DNA from: Mauremys mutica
Lineage: Eukaryota > Chordata > Testudines > Geoemydidae
Assembly: GCF_020497125.1 (NCBI RefSeq)
Contig: NC_059082.1
Location: forward strand, 66,480,948-66,544,947
DNA: 64,000 nucleotides
Direction: 5' to 3'
Positions 1-12,509 of this stretch are shown here, in pieces. Each line of letters opens with the position of its first letter. Within the stretch, counting starts at the first letter, position 1. The notes beneath the pieces were generated by a model. That model did no database searches. It was not told the origin of the DNA and was given only the letters and a program-made list of their open reading frames with translations. A program made the position numbers and the translations under genes.

Positions 1-499
1 GGGGATTGGAGGAAAGGAAAGAGAAGACTGAAAGGAAACCTCATGACCTGCAGATGTGAGGGTAGCCTGCTGAATGAAAAAAGTGGCAGTAGAAGCACAG
101 GACTATGAGAACAAGGCAGAGAAGAACAGCTAATGAAGGAGAAATAGAGCTCAGGAACCGGTGTGCTGAGTTGGAAAACAAAGGGGAAATGCAGACAGTA
201 GAAGGAAGAAGAGAAGAAGAACAAGTAGTTCTACAAGAAGAGGGGAAGAGACAATAGAGACAGACAGAGTTTGAAGCCCCACAAGGACAGAGGATGACTC
301 ACAGAAGATTGCAAATGAGAACAGAAAACAAGAAGCCTTGCAGCCTGAACGTGCAATTCTCCAGCCTTCCCTCTTCTGTTCTAACACTAAGAAGAGGCAT
401 GAGGTACTCAACTGGGGACTCCCTACTAAAAACAGACAAGCTTGTCACCAGAGCTGATCTAGGAGAACTGAAGAGTGTGCTGTCTACTTGGAGCTAAAA

Positions 500-890
500 T
501 ACAGGATGTGGATCTGAGGCTGAAGAGGATCCTAATGGGAGCAGGAAAGCATCCATTGATTGTCCTTCACATGGGAACAAATGATACTACTAGCACCTTG
601 CTGAGATGCATCAAGGAAGACTACACCAGCCTGGGGAAGATGCTTAAACAAATGGAGGCTCAGGTGATCTTCAGTGGGATTTTACATGTCCTTAGATGAG
701 GAGAGCAAAGGCAAGACAAGATATGATGATCAACAGATGGCTTGGGCAATGGTGCTATAAGGAGCGCTTCCAGATGTTTGACCAGTGGGAGGCATTCATG
801 GACAGAGTACTTGTCTCAAGGAATGGACTCCACAGAGTACAGAAGGAAACAGACTTCTGGGATGGAGGCTGGCACAACCGAATAAACGAA
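500..890 (+). pseudogene. CR1 ORF1 remnant (esterase-like domain)
   Basis: The frame around 540-700 reads HPLIVLHMGTNDTTS followed by an acidic helix and IFSGIL. This is the GTND block of the SGNH/GDSL-type esterase-like domain found in CR1 ORF1. A shifted frame then continues through 696-896 with Trp-rich sequence ending in NRINEF, like the end of ORF1 in other CR1 copies. A second copy of the same region is at 46410-46735. Frameshifts and stops show it is dead. In live elements this protein binds RNA and helps retrotransposition. Confidence 0.7.
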
Positions 891-1116
891 TTTTAAACTA
901 GGAATTCGGGAGAGATGGTTGGAGATGCTGATGTAATCTCCATGCCTGATTCAAATATTGAGTGGGAAGAAAATCAAGTAAAAGAGGATACAGAACTGGG
1001 TCAAGGAACAACAGAAGGCAGGAGAATGGACAACAAGCAGAAAGATAGTATGAATACTACTGACAGTAACTATCAGGTCGGCAATACTGGCAGTAAAATG
1101 ACTGTTTAATCAGGTG

Positions 1117-1345
1117 AGGTACCTGGATAAAGCCAGGCAGAAACAATTAAGATGTCTGTACACCAATGCAAGGAGACGGGATAACAAAATGGAGGAACTA
1201 AAGCTACAGGAAGTGAAAGCAGATATTATAGAGATGACAAAAACATGGTGGAATAGTAGTCATGATTGGATCACGGATTTGAAGTGTAAGTGCTGTTCAG
1301 GAAAGCCTAAAATAAAGGTAAAGATGGTGGAATAGCATCATATAT
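1117..1345 (+). pseudogene. CR1 ORF2 endonuclease N-terminus, remnant
   Basis: The frame contains CLYTNARRRDNKMEEL, then VKADIIEMTKTWWNSSHDW. This is the start of the apurinic-type endonuclease domain of CR1 ORF2, where the family has YTNA, then DII-I-ETWW. The catalytic Glu of the family ETWW block is replaced here by Lys. The reading then decays, although 1380-1480 (on to a GVCYRPP-like block near 1465) still resembles the endonuclease. Confidence 0.75.
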
Positions 1346-1689
1346 TATGATGAGGTTTGACTGTAAAGAAACTAGAAGGGATGGAATGGATAAAACAGAA
1401 TCTGTTTGGGTCAAAATTACATTGGTGAAAAAAGGTAACAGAGGCTCCACTGGGATAATGCTTGGGGTCTGCTACAGACCCCCAGGATCCAATTTGGATA
1501 TGGAGCTCTAACATTTTTAATGAAATAAATATTGCTGGGAATTGTGTGATTACAGGAGGCTTTAATTTCCCCCAATATAAATTGGTGGAGCCAGCTCTGA
1601 GGGTGCCAGTAACTGGTCCAAATCCTCCATTGCCCAAAACGAGGGAGAACTGGTGCTGATGATAGAAACGGTATCACCAGCAACAAGTA

Positions 1690-2940
1690 TGCTTCCATTG
1701 TTCCTGGAGCCAGGAGCGGCATCAACCCCAAAGTCAGTAGTGTAAGCAAAGTAGCTGCAGTGGAGGACAGTGCTGAAGTGGAGGGCGGTGAGTGCCACCA
1801 CTGTAACTTTGGCAGCACAGAACACAACAGTGGGTCCCTTGTGCTGAGTCTGGCACCGGTCCCACTTCCACAGATTGCAAAAGGGAAACATCCGGGTTCG
1901 GTGCCAATGGACCCAAAGGTTCAGTAGCCCACCCAGCCGATGGGACTATAAACCACATAGCTCTGTCAAAGTCCAGGACCAAAGCAGAAGTCAGGAGAGA
2001 AAGGGAGATGAGCTCTGTTGATGCCTGATATGCCAATAGTGTGGAAACAGCCAGTGCCAGCATCACCTTTATCAGTACCAGATTCAATAAAAACCCTGGT
2101 GCCAAACTCAGAGTTGATGGTATAGGGTCTCTAACCTTCCTGCAGGTTCTAGGGAGCGGTTTGAGAGACCTACTTCATCCTGCATCATTAACTCTGTGCC
2201 AATCCACACTCTTTCTCAAGGAGAAGAGTCTCCATAAGTCCTGGCATTCTCTTGATTGGTCTTATGTGACCTTTTCCTCAGTGCACTTAATGGGGGGCAG
2301 CTCTTCTCTGTCTCTTTGGAGAGGGCACCGGCTCCAGAGTGTAAAATAGAAGCACTCTCAGAACCTGAAGGAGACCTCTGATCCGACACAGGCCTTGAGG
2401 CCAAAACAGGTTGCATGGTCTGTCTGAGTAGCTGCTTTAAGCAAAGGTCTCTAGCCACCTGACTCAGTTCTGTGAACGATTTACAAATCAGATACCGTTC
2501 TTCAATGTGGGCCTCACCCAAGCACAACAAGCTCTGAATGTGGGGAACGCTGTGGGGATCATTCCCCCTCATGGCAGACAACATTTAAACCCTGATGAGG
2601 TTTCACCAGGGAAATACTCAACTAAATCTAACCAATGCTAAAAGTACCAACTAACTATATACAACTAGGAAAAAGTCACTACAAGATAAAGACTGTGAGG
2701 TTGAGAATCCACAGAGCTCCAACTTCAGCCATAGTTAGTGAGAAGAAACTGAGGAGGGGACGAGGCAGTGCTGCCTCATATAGCCAGGACTATGAGAAAG
2801 AGGCCCATGCTCCACCTCCTGCTTGTACTACAAGGCAAAATTCTCCAACTCTGGCACCCTGGGCACATACACATGCCACCTAAGTGGAATACACAGCTGC
2901 ATCTTCTTGAAGAAAAACTATCTGAATCACAAGCAAGAGA
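1690..2940 (-). mobile_element. DIRS-like element fragment (ORF1/gag region) inserted antisense in CR1 copy A
   Basis: CR1 homology stops near 1690 and resumes near 2940. The minus strand of the insert has frames of 100-136 codons. One, around 2470-2580, reads GNDPHS, LLCLGEAHIEERYLICKSF. This resembles the Cys/His cluster (C-LCLGEAH-C-C-F) I associate with ORF1 of DIRS-like elements in reptiles, with two of the Cys positions altered. Further upstream is Pro/Ser-rich sequence. I see no reverse transcriptase or recombinase in this piece. The family assignment is by motif memory, so it could be another gag type. Confidence 0.5.
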
Positions 2941-4972
2941 AAAAAATTGGTAGGGAAGGGTTGCAGACCAGATTGGATGAACAAGCATCTCAAACAGGTT
3001 ATTAAGAGACAGCATAAAGCCTACAAAGAACAGAAGGAGGAATGGATCAGCAAGGAAAGCTACCTCTTGGAGGTCAGAAAGCCTGGGAGAAAAGTGAGAA
3101 CTGCCAAAAGCCAATCGGAGTTGGACCTTGCAAATGAAATTAAAACCAATGGTAAAAGGTTGTTTACCAACATAAATAAAAAGAAACCAAAGAAAGAAGA
3201 AGTGGGACCAATAAGCGCTGAGAATAGGGGTAGAGATTAAAGATAATCTAGATATGGCCCAACACTTAAATACTTTGCCTCCGTTTTTAATAAGAGTAAT
3301 GAGAAGCTTGGGGGCATGGTAAGGTGGCTAATGAGAACAAGGATATGGAAGAAGAAATTATCACATCTGAGGTGGAAATCAAACTCAAACATCTTAATGG
3401 GACTGAATTGGTGGGGTTGGCTGATACTCTCCAACCAAAAATGTTAAAGGAACTGATACACGAAATTGCAAGTCCAATAGCAAGGATTTTTAATTAACCC
3501 ATAAATTCAGGGGTCAGACCTTATGACTAGAGAACTGCAAATACAGTACCTGTAATTAAGAAAGGGGGGCAAAAAGTGATGCGGGAAACTAAAGGCCCTT
3601 TACTTTGACCTCAGTAGCATGCAGGGTCTTAGAACAAATTTTGAAAGTGAAAGTAGTTAAGAACATAGAGGTAAAACGGTAAGAGGGATAACATACAACA
3701 TGGTTTTACAAAATGTAGGTCATGCTAGACCAACTGATCTTTTTCTTTGAGAAAATAACTAAAATTATCTAGACAAAGGACATGCAGTAGACCTAATCTA
3801 CCATTTCAGTAAAGCTTTTGTTACAGTTCTACATGGGAAATTATTAGTTACTTTGGAGAAGGTGGGGATTCACTTGAGAGTTGAAAGGTGGGGAAGGAAC
3901 AGGTTGAATGGGACAATACAAAGGGTCATGCTGAAAACTGACTTTTCAGGCTGGACGGAGGATACTAGTGGAGTTCCTCAAGGATTGGTCTTGGGACCAA
4001 TCTTATTTAATATTTTCATTGATGACTTTGGCATGAAAAAATACGAGTGTGCTAATAAAATCTGTGAATGACACAAAGTTGTGGGGGAGAGGAAACTACC
4101 AATATAGAGAAGGACCAGAATATCATACAAGAAGATGTGGATGAAGTGGAAAACTAGAGTAACAGAAATGGAATGAAATTTAATTATGCAAAGTCAGGCA
4201 GTTAGGAACTAACAGAAATAATTTTTGCTATAAGCTGGAGATGTATCAGTTGGAAACAACAGAGGAGGAGATAGAGCTGGGTGTACTGGTTTATCACAGG
4301 ATGACTATGAGCCACCGATGTGATGCAGATGTGAAAAGGGATATTGCAATCCTAGGATGCATCAACAAGTTTAGGCTTGAAATTAGACAAAGGTTTCTAA
4401 CTTTCAGACGAGTGAAGTTCTGGAATAGTCTTCCAACAGGAGTGGTGGGTGAAAAAAAATTAACTTGTTTTAAGATTGAGTTTGATACATTTATGGAGGG
4501 GATGGTATGATGAGATTGCCTACAATAGCATGTGGCTCGCTCATGACTGCTATTAGCAAATATCTCCAACAACCGAAGAAGGGACACTAAAGGAGGAGGG
4601 TGCCCAGTTATCATAGAGAATTCTTTCTCAGGTTTCTGGCTGGTGGATTTTGCCCACATACTCAGCATCTAAACGACATATTTGGGGTCAGGAAGGAACT
4701 GTCCCCTATGTCAGACTGGCAGAGATCCTCTCGGGGTTTTGCCTTCCTCTGCAGCGTGGGGCATGGGTCACTTGCTGTTTCAACTAGAGTAAATGGTGGG
4801 TTCTCTGTAACTTGAAGTCTTTAAATCAAGATTTTAGACTTCAGTAACTCAACCAGGTGTTAAGAGTCTGTATTACAGGAGTGGGTGGGTGAGGTTCTGT
4901 GGTCTACAATGTGCAGATAAGTCAGAATAGATGATTATGATGTTCCCTTCTGGCCTTAAAGTCTATGAGTAA
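2940..4972 (+). mobile_element. CR1 LINE copy A, 3' half with 3' terminus
   Basis: The middle of ORF2 resumes with a linker of the AKSQSELDLANEIK type (around 3105-3150) leading into the reverse transcriptase. It runs through RT blocks to a typical CR1 3' end (CTTCTGGCCTTAAAGTCTATGA) at about 4945-4968. The 3' untranslated part with the tgccttcctctgcagc block near 4740 is shared with copy B (47204-47578). Confidence 0.8.
3940..4510 (+). pseudogene. CR1 reverse transcriptase C-terminal remnant
   Basis: The frame at 3853-4071 carries SGVPQGLVLGPILFNIFIDD, the conserved RT block of CR1-clade elements. Frame changes follow. Then ELGVLVYHRMTMSHRCDADVK and ILGCIN (about 4270-4370) and FWNSLPTGVV (about 4419-4448) match the conserved C-terminal ORF2 region. 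Several stops and frameshifts separate these blocks, so no functional enzyme is encoded. Confidence 0.75.
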
Positions 4973-5017
4973 CTTTATCAGAACAAACAAACTATAAGAG
5001 ATTCAAGAACTGGGGAG

Positions 5018-6333
5018 TGTGACACTGCACCCCATATTCTTCATAGTGATATAATAATAATATGATTATAGCATAATTATGATTTATTTTATGCAAGACA
5101 GGTCATGTAAAGTGTCATTGGAAAAGTTATTATTTGATAAATAGTATTATCCTATTTTTATGCATGTATCATTTTTGTATCTGAAGTTATAAATGCTGAC
5201 TATGTATCTTTACTTCAAAAGTAGTTACACTTGGGTAACGCTCACTAGACAAGATGATTTCAGTCTAGATAGCTGGCTGGGAAGGACCTATTCAGGGCAA
5301 TGAACCATTAGGGAAAACAATAGGCCTTAGGAGAAGTTTATCTCCCACCTGGTGAGCCTTCCTAAGAACACTCTAGACAGCCTGTGCATAATGGCTGGTA
5401 TGACTCTACAAGGACATGTGAACAGGCCACATGATTCTGGACTCCATCTTGGGATGTCAGTATTTTTCCACAAACCAGTCTGGGAACCAAGTTTTGAAAC
5501 AAATGGTTGCCGCCATATGTTAAAGCTATATAAGACAGGAAGTGACATCAAATGCTGTTCTTCACTCCCCACAGAAGAAGACTCCTGGAAACATCTGAGG
5601 AACAAAGACTGAACTGGGGGAAGTGCTGGACCCAAGCTAAAGGGATGTCTAGCCTGTGTATGAAAGACCTGGGGATTGAAAGCTGTAAAGCCAAGTGCAG
5701 CTTGTGCCTTAAGAATCTGCAGCCTGCTTCTATCATCTGTCAGGATGAGAGATTGTTAATTCAAATTCTATCTTTCTAGTATGTTAAACTCAGTTTGCAT
5801 TTTTTTTTATTTACTAGGTAATCTGCTTTGATCTGTTTGCTATCACTTATAATCAATTAAAATCTATCTTTTGCAGTTAATAAACTTGTTTCTGCTTTAT
5901 CTAAACCAGTGAGTTGGAGTGACGTGTGTGAGGAATCGTAGCTCAACGGGCAAAGGCTGTTGCATATTCCTCTCCACATTGGGCAAGGGAGCCCGAACTC
6001 TATGATCTTACAGCTGTGCAGTTCCCTGTGCAGCGCAAGACAGTATAATTTTGGGTTTATGCTCCAGAGGGGAGTGCATGCCTGGGGAGCTGAAAGTTAC
6101 CTTGGGTTTAGCCTTTCTACTATTGGTTTGTGCAGAGGCAAATAGTCGGGGAGCCAGCACGTAACTGCAGCTGGGTGTGTCCCTACCTGTGTATATACTG
6201 GTGGAAGTGTAGGAACGGAAGCGTGTCTGCAGCTTGTCACAGCAGCATAGTAAGAGAGGAAGCCCAGGCTTGTGAGTTAGGGGGGCTCAATGGTACCCCA
6301 GTTCCAAGGGTACCCCGGGAGGGACCCATCACA
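5018..6333 (+). mobile_element. Solo LTR of a retrovirus-like element, about 1.3 kb
   Basis: The segment begins TGTGACACTG and can be closed at CCCATCACA, giving the TG...CA ends expected of an LTR. A TATA box (CTATATAAGACAGG) lies near 5527 and an AATAAA signal near 5878, in the order expected of U3-R-U5. The flanking 5-mers GGGAG and GGGGG differ at one base, compatible with an old target-site duplication. No gag, pol or env lies beside it, so it is a solo LTR. The exact right boundary is the least certain part. Confidence 0.55.
5525..5536 (+). promoter_or_regulatory. TATA box of the solo LTR
   Basis: CTATATAAGACA is a good TATA match placed about 350 bases before the AATAAA of the same LTR. 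It was the promoter of the ancestral element. Present activity is unknown. Confidence 0.45.
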
Positions 6334-6360
6334 GGGGGAAAGGGAGGATTCTGAGAAAAT

Positions 6361-6610
6361 GTGAAAAAAATAAAATGCAACAAAATGATGAATTATCAGA
6401 AGTCAGTGAGCAACTACAGACTTCCTAAAAGACAATAAAGGAACTAGTGACAGAAGAGAGAATTATTGCTGAGAAACAGATTGACTTCAATAAAAAAATT
6501 AAGGGTGGATCAAGAAGATCACAAGTGTGGCAGAAAGCAAAACATTTTCTAATGGACAAAAAAAATAAAAAATTACTGGAAATGAGGTCACACAAAAACT
6601 TGATTTAAAA
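6361..6610 (+). pseudogene. Coding-like coiled-coil remnant, unidentified
   Basis: From an ATG near 6378 one frame reads about 70 codons with a single in-frame TAA. The reading is Glu/Lys/Gln-rich with hydrophobic residues spaced as in a coiled coil (TIKELVTEERIIAEKQIDF). It could be a processed-gene fragment or the gag end of a retroelement. It could also be chance in A-rich DNA. I do not recognise the protein. Confidence 0.2.
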
Positions 6611-9600
6611 AAAAATGGTAAAAGGAGATTGCCTGCATCCAGGAATTTTAAGGGAGGACAGCTTTTCCTTGCTCAAGAGGCACCCTGTACTTAAATGACT
6701 TAAATGTGAACATACACAACCCAAAAAAAAAGGAACAAGCAGCAGAAAAACAAAAGACCAGACTATAATGGATATGGAAAACACTGTTGTAGGCTAACAA
6801 GTGTCCCTTATATTATCACATAAAAATATATATGAATGAAGACGCTACAGCAAGAAAACAAGAAAAAAGCTTCACCTAAATGAAATGGTCACATGCCACA
6901 GAATCCATTAGATCAATATTTGCCAGCAGATCAACAAGCAGGTAGGATGCTAACGAGCATTAAAAAAAATGAAAAGAGACAAAGCAAAATATATCAAACT
7001 GCTTTTCAGACCTGAATATATTCTCTGATCAAAACACATCAATCAGATATAGTAAATAAGAGCATTAAAGGCTTCAAGTGAAACCAGAGTAGTAATGAAT
7101 TCAGACTCTTCTGAGCTTCCCTTCCTAACTACGATGGTATAAGGAGGCAGGGTTTCTAGTTTGCTTTGAACAGGATCTAAACATACTGTATTTATTTAGT
7201 GTAAACAGGCTCCTTTCCTGGGATTTCTTTTTACTGGTAACCCAAAGGGGGGGGGGAACATTCCATACAAAATGTAAACCTCAATCTTAGCTTTTACTTG
7301 GGTTTCTCTACAAAGACCTCTCTGTACTAGACCTCAGCTGCCAGTGTCCAAAGCACTGCTCCTCCCTCCCTTACTTCCAGGGTGGAGCTAATGAGCTGCA
7401 CAAGCTGCAACTAGTCAATAGAAAGCACCAGCTGGCATCTCCCTGCAAGATTTTGATGCGGACCAATGGGGTGCATCCAAGAAAGAATCCAGCCACCTAT
7501 TACAGAAGCATGATGAGTTTTTGTATATCTTGGTACAGCTTATGTAGAGGATGATAGATACACTAAGGCAAAAAAAAAAGGGGGCAGTCAGAAGCAGCAA
7601 ATGGAAACCTCCTCCCTGTTGCTAAAAGAGTAACTTGTAATGTACTGGCTCGAGTGTATATGCACTTCTATCCTCCACCTGTGGAAAGTGACAGGACTGC
7701 CTTGGTAAACACCTTGGTTATCAATTAGCTGAAGGCCTTTTAAAAAGTAGGGGAGGGTACATGAACTCCATTGGCACTTATTTTTTATTGAGAGGATAAA
7801 ATTTCTTACACTGCAGACAGTGTAGGTGGTTAGCTGAAATCTTTGCGGTTGGTTTTATAATATATACTATTTTTGACCATGACTTGCTACAAATTACGTT
7901 TATTGATGGGGACAAAAGCTCAGAGAGTGGGAATAAAAAAATCCAATGACTAAATTGATCAGAGTTTAAAAATATGATTAAGTAGGGTAAGTCTCTCTGT
8001 GAATGTTTATGTTCAACCAATGGAGAAAATGGCTAGAGGGAAGGAATTTACTCTTTTAAAATGGTGCTAAAGTGGATCTGATGTACAATTAGACAGCTGT
8101 CTGAGGCAGGTGGTCTATCAGTACTGTAGGTAGGGCATTTGTACAACTTGTAGAACCAGCCAGTACTGTGCTGAAGGTGCTGCATGGCTGTGTTCCCACA
8201 GCACTCAGCTACGTGTTGCATTTTACATTACTTTTCCAGATTTTAGCTAAGAAAAATAAGCAATCATAGTCACTTTGGAATTATCTACAATAAGTTTTTG
8301 TTAGAAATATATTAATTCAAATTGGCATAGAGACTGTCTTCATTTTATGACTTTATCATAATGTGTACATTGTTAGAACTTAGGAAATAACAAATATCCA
8401 TGTTAAAACACTGTCAGCAAACAGTTAAGGTTGCTAAATACAACTCCAAAGAAGGTGTACCATTACATGAATCATTTAAAACAACCCAAATATTATAAAC
8501 TATGAAATACACACAGTAACATTTTGTAATCCAACTGGACATCAACTCTGATACCAATTCATATATGCACACCAACAAACAAAACAATTAAACATCAAAC
8601 CTGAACACCTTTTTAACTTTTTCCCATAACAAGATAGCTACCAAGCATATAATGATTTTATTGATCCACCCATCAACTTACACTCAGAATCGAGCATCAA
8701 AGTCTTATTCATAAAAGCTTGTATAAAGGAGTAGGCAGAAGATTGAACTAACTTATAGCCCCAAAACTTCAGACTGTCTCATCCAATTAGAAGTTAGAAA
8801 AGTTAGAAAAAAAATTAATGGTGACAGTCTAGACACGGCCTTAACTATGGAATTCCAAGTAATGTCTCCATAATAATAAACATAGCTCTTTATAGTGTAA
8901 ATACCTTACTTGTTAAAGTATCTAAATGTAAAAATGCAGTAACCTTTACACTCTTACTAAATAAATGTACACAAGAGGAACAAAGACTATTTTTATTTCA
9001 TCACTTGCTATAGCACAGTCTCATCTATTAATACTTTCTGTGTGAACACAAGACAGTGAACATAAAGGCAGTACAAGTACCTGTACACAGGATGAATGTC
9101 CTATGGCACAGATAAGTCTAAAGCAAAATTTACAAAAGTACTGAGTTAAAGCTAAAAAACACATGCTATATCAGATAAGCAAAACATATCAGGGATAAAG
9201 CTGGCAAAGAACATTTCTCACATAGGAAAACAAAAGACAGTTGTAGATATCCGCACCAACAAGTACCAACAAGCATCTGATCGGTAGCACTGACACAACA
9301 GCTGGAGGGAGTCCTGAGAGGAAAGGATCAAAACTACCAAGGAAATCTGGAATTAAGCTGATAATGTAATTGGCAACAAATATTACAAGGAAAATTAACA
9401 TGATAATCACTTTATCTTAATGCTATGGCAGCACTTGCCAATCAAAACTATATTTTGGACAAAAACTTAGTAATTCAAAATATAACAATTATGTTCTAAA
9501 AACTACTGGTAATTCCCCTTTTACCTCAAATCATGGTACTGATTATACTGATATAAATCATGTGGATGAGCTATTTCAACACTCTGAAAAGAAAGCAAAA

Positions 9601-11877
9601 TAGAATGCTATAATTAACAGGTGCAAAATGTTCACTCAAACTGTCTGTTTCACATCACATTTGCAAAATACATAAACACTTCATAATCACAATACTACCT
9701 TGTATTACAATATTCCTAGTTAATTTTTCCCATCAATTACTTTTCAAATACTCCAATATCAAATTTAAACAAGATTTTTGCCTTGATTTAGGTTTTATAC
9801 AGAAGATTACTTATGGTACATATTTTAGTGTCCTTCCACAAGTTATTTAAAATAAAATACAATACAGAAATAATCCTTAAAATATAATGAGGGACTGGCA
9901 AGGAAGATACTGAACTGTAAAAGATGTCATTCTTCAGATGAGATATTGGTCAAATTTTAATTGGTCTAAGACACTTTTCAAAAAGATTTAGGACAAATTA
10001 CTTTCATGATCAATATTTATTCTCATTAAAACTGACTTTAATATCCAAGATGGAAACACTACAGTCTTTTAATAAGTGCATAATGGCAATTGCCATTCCA
10101 AAAATACCACTGCATTACCAGTATCAATATCATTGCTTTGTAATACACCTTGGAATAGCTTAGGTACCAATTTCAGTCAAGTGAATAAGAATTAACAACA
10201 AACTGCAGAGTTTTGCAAATGCCAATAGAACAGATAATATAGTATCTGAATATTATTGCCAGAATACATCCAATATATTTATAATTTGTAAACTACCATA
10301 AGTCTAAAAGTGATCTTGAATTTTCTACTTATCTAATATATTTTAAATCCTCACTAAACAAATGTACTAAACAGAACAAGCAATCAAAATAAAACACTGA
10401 CTAATAAGGTCAAAATACTAAACCCATTCAGGTGGCTGAAAATACATTCTTAACATATGGTATACCTACGCTATTCATATTTGACCTCAAGTATAGATGC
10501 CTTCCCTCAAACTGTATGTGATAGAGTGCATCATATTGTATGCAAATCTGAGATTATGATTAAGACAGGACCTACTTTCAGCACACATACAGATAGCACA
10601 ATTATTTTCTAATTTTTTATGTTTGTGCCATGCCTTGCCTGGAGAAAACTCATAGGGAAGGACTGCCCTCACTTTTGGAGGAGAGCGTTATTCCCTCCTT
10701 TCAACAAAGTAGTATGCTAGCTACCTTTCCAGGAAGCAATTCCATGGCCTCTGCTCCAAAATTCACTCAATGTGGACAAATCAAGCCAATTATTAAACCT
10801 GGTTGAAACCTTCCTCTTTGAGTAACATTGAGGACGGTGTGTAGAGACTTCTCCCACAGTATCTGAAGGACCCAGATTTCCTTGACACTTTGGTTAAACT
10901 GGGTTGAAACTTGGGTATGGTATGCACACTGCCCTTGTTGCATTGGTCAATTAACCCTTTCTGGCAAATAATGAAGATACAGTATCCTCACTAAAACTGT
11001 TCAATATATTTGCTACCTTCAATATTGTTAATCATGTTCTGAACTTCCTGCAGATGTTAATATAAGTGGATGCTAGGGGTCAGGTGACAGATTCCACTTC
11101 TTTCTTTCTGGGAGAACCCAAAGGACAGTATTCAGCAATTGTTGTTCTGCCCAGAGGGATCTTACGTAGAGCTCTGCTTTTGTCATCCATCCTGCTTAAT
11201 GCATGTAAGATGACATAAGAGGGTTAATGGAGAGACATGTTAATGGTGCCTTTAATAGCACTAAGCTCCACTCCAACATCTCATCTATTCTATATGGTGT
11301 AGCTGGGTACATTAACCAGTGTTTGGTTAGATCGGGACATGGGGAAAACTGGCCCTTCGTTCTCTCATGTGCGGCTGCCCAGGCGCACACCTTGGAGGGA
11401 ACTATCCGCGGACCACCTGAATGGTGCTCTCAGACCACTGGTGATCCACGGACCAGAGTCTGAGAACCTCTAAACTAGTGCATTGAGTTCTAAGTTATGG
11501 AGTTATACTTTAAGAATATTACCAAGTATGCTGCTCTTCTGAAAATGGGGAAACATTTCATCCCGACACCAGCAGGTGATCAGTTTCTGCCTAGAAGCTT
11601 GAGTATTGATAGCCCTTGTAATTTTATTCTAATATGTGTAACTCTAGATACTATTCTTTCTTTGGTAACTTTTTCTGCTTAGCTCCCCAGGTGACAAGAA
11701 GATTGGTAGAACTGGGCAATATACTGCCAAAATTTCCCTATTTCCAGCTAAGCCACAGAGATCAGATAAGGCTTTCATGATTTGCTAAAAATACATACTA
11801 AACACAGTGCTGAATCGATAGCTGCCATCTCTTATTCAAGGCATTCTGCATAAAGCCCAGAAGAAAGGTAGATCTCA
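6611..11877. other. A/T-rich intron, no gene recognised
   Basis: I see no conserved coding block, RNA gene or clear repeat in this stretch. Open frames are short and low in complexity. A weak fragment near 11400-11470 ends in TCTGAGAACCTCTAAAC and looks like the end of an old hAT MITE. Confidence 0.5.
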
Positions 11878-12010
11878 GAGCCCAGGCTCCAGACTGAGCA
11901 GGAAACTCTAGATTGCTATTTTAGCCCCATACCACGAGCCCGACTTAGTTGACTCAGGCTTTGAGACTTGCTGCCACAGGATTTTTTTTTTCAGTGTAGA
12001 CTTATCCTAC
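11878..12010 (+). mobile_element. Fragment of a TIR element ending in a TGTAGAC-type terminus
   Basis: The stretch reads CCCGACTTAGTTGACTCAGG, then GCTGCCACAGG, a T run and CAGTGTAGACTTATCC. Reptile MITEs often end in such CAGTGTAGAC-type sequence. Only the right part is recognisable and no opposite terminus is clear. Confidence 0.35.
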
Positions 12011-12509
12011 TTGAACACTGATTTTTTTTTTAAATACATACATGACTGCTACAAAGTAGAAGAAAGGCACTGTAACTCATCTGACTAAACACTCTCTAGG
12101 CAAGAAACTGATTGTTGCTCCAAGGAAGAATATATATATTTGGGGGTTAATTATTATTTGAAGCAAATTTTGAAAACTATTTTAAGAACTGCTGAATCTC
12201 TTAAATCTTTCTTCCAGTAAAACTCTTTAAGCAAGACACTTCTGAAATCAGTCATTTTCATAAATATGATATGGTTATATCCAGCACTTCTGGTGAAGAG
12301 AGTACATCTGTTACATAAAAACATCCTGCATAAAACTTTTTAAAATAAAATGAAGACACTCTGCACTCATCATATACATGCATAAATTAAGTCCCACACT
12401 GGGAGACTGGAAGGGTTCCCTGGGGTGAAGATTCTAACACTAGGGAACCATAAAAACACTGAATAATATATAAGTGTGAATATTTACAGGAAGAAAAGAA
12501 AGGATGAGT

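Larger units (their letters stand above)
1..1690 (+). mobile_element. CR1 LINE copy A, 5' half
   Basis: This is a long, decayed CR1-type non-LTR retrotransposon in plus orientation that begins before the window. It holds ORF1 remnants followed by the start of ORF2 (see the pseudogene entries). It is interrupted near 1690 by antisense DIRS-like sequence and resumes near 2940. Most CR1 copies are short 3' fragments, so a copy keeping ORF1, the endonuclease start, the RT and the 3' end is unusually long. Stops and frameshifts are frequent, so it is inactive. Confidence 0.75.

Noticed and set aside
11400..11475. Possible hAT MITE end (TCTGAGAACCTCTAAAC)
   Set aside because: Only one degraded end is visible and there is no partner or duplication, so it is not listed as a feature.
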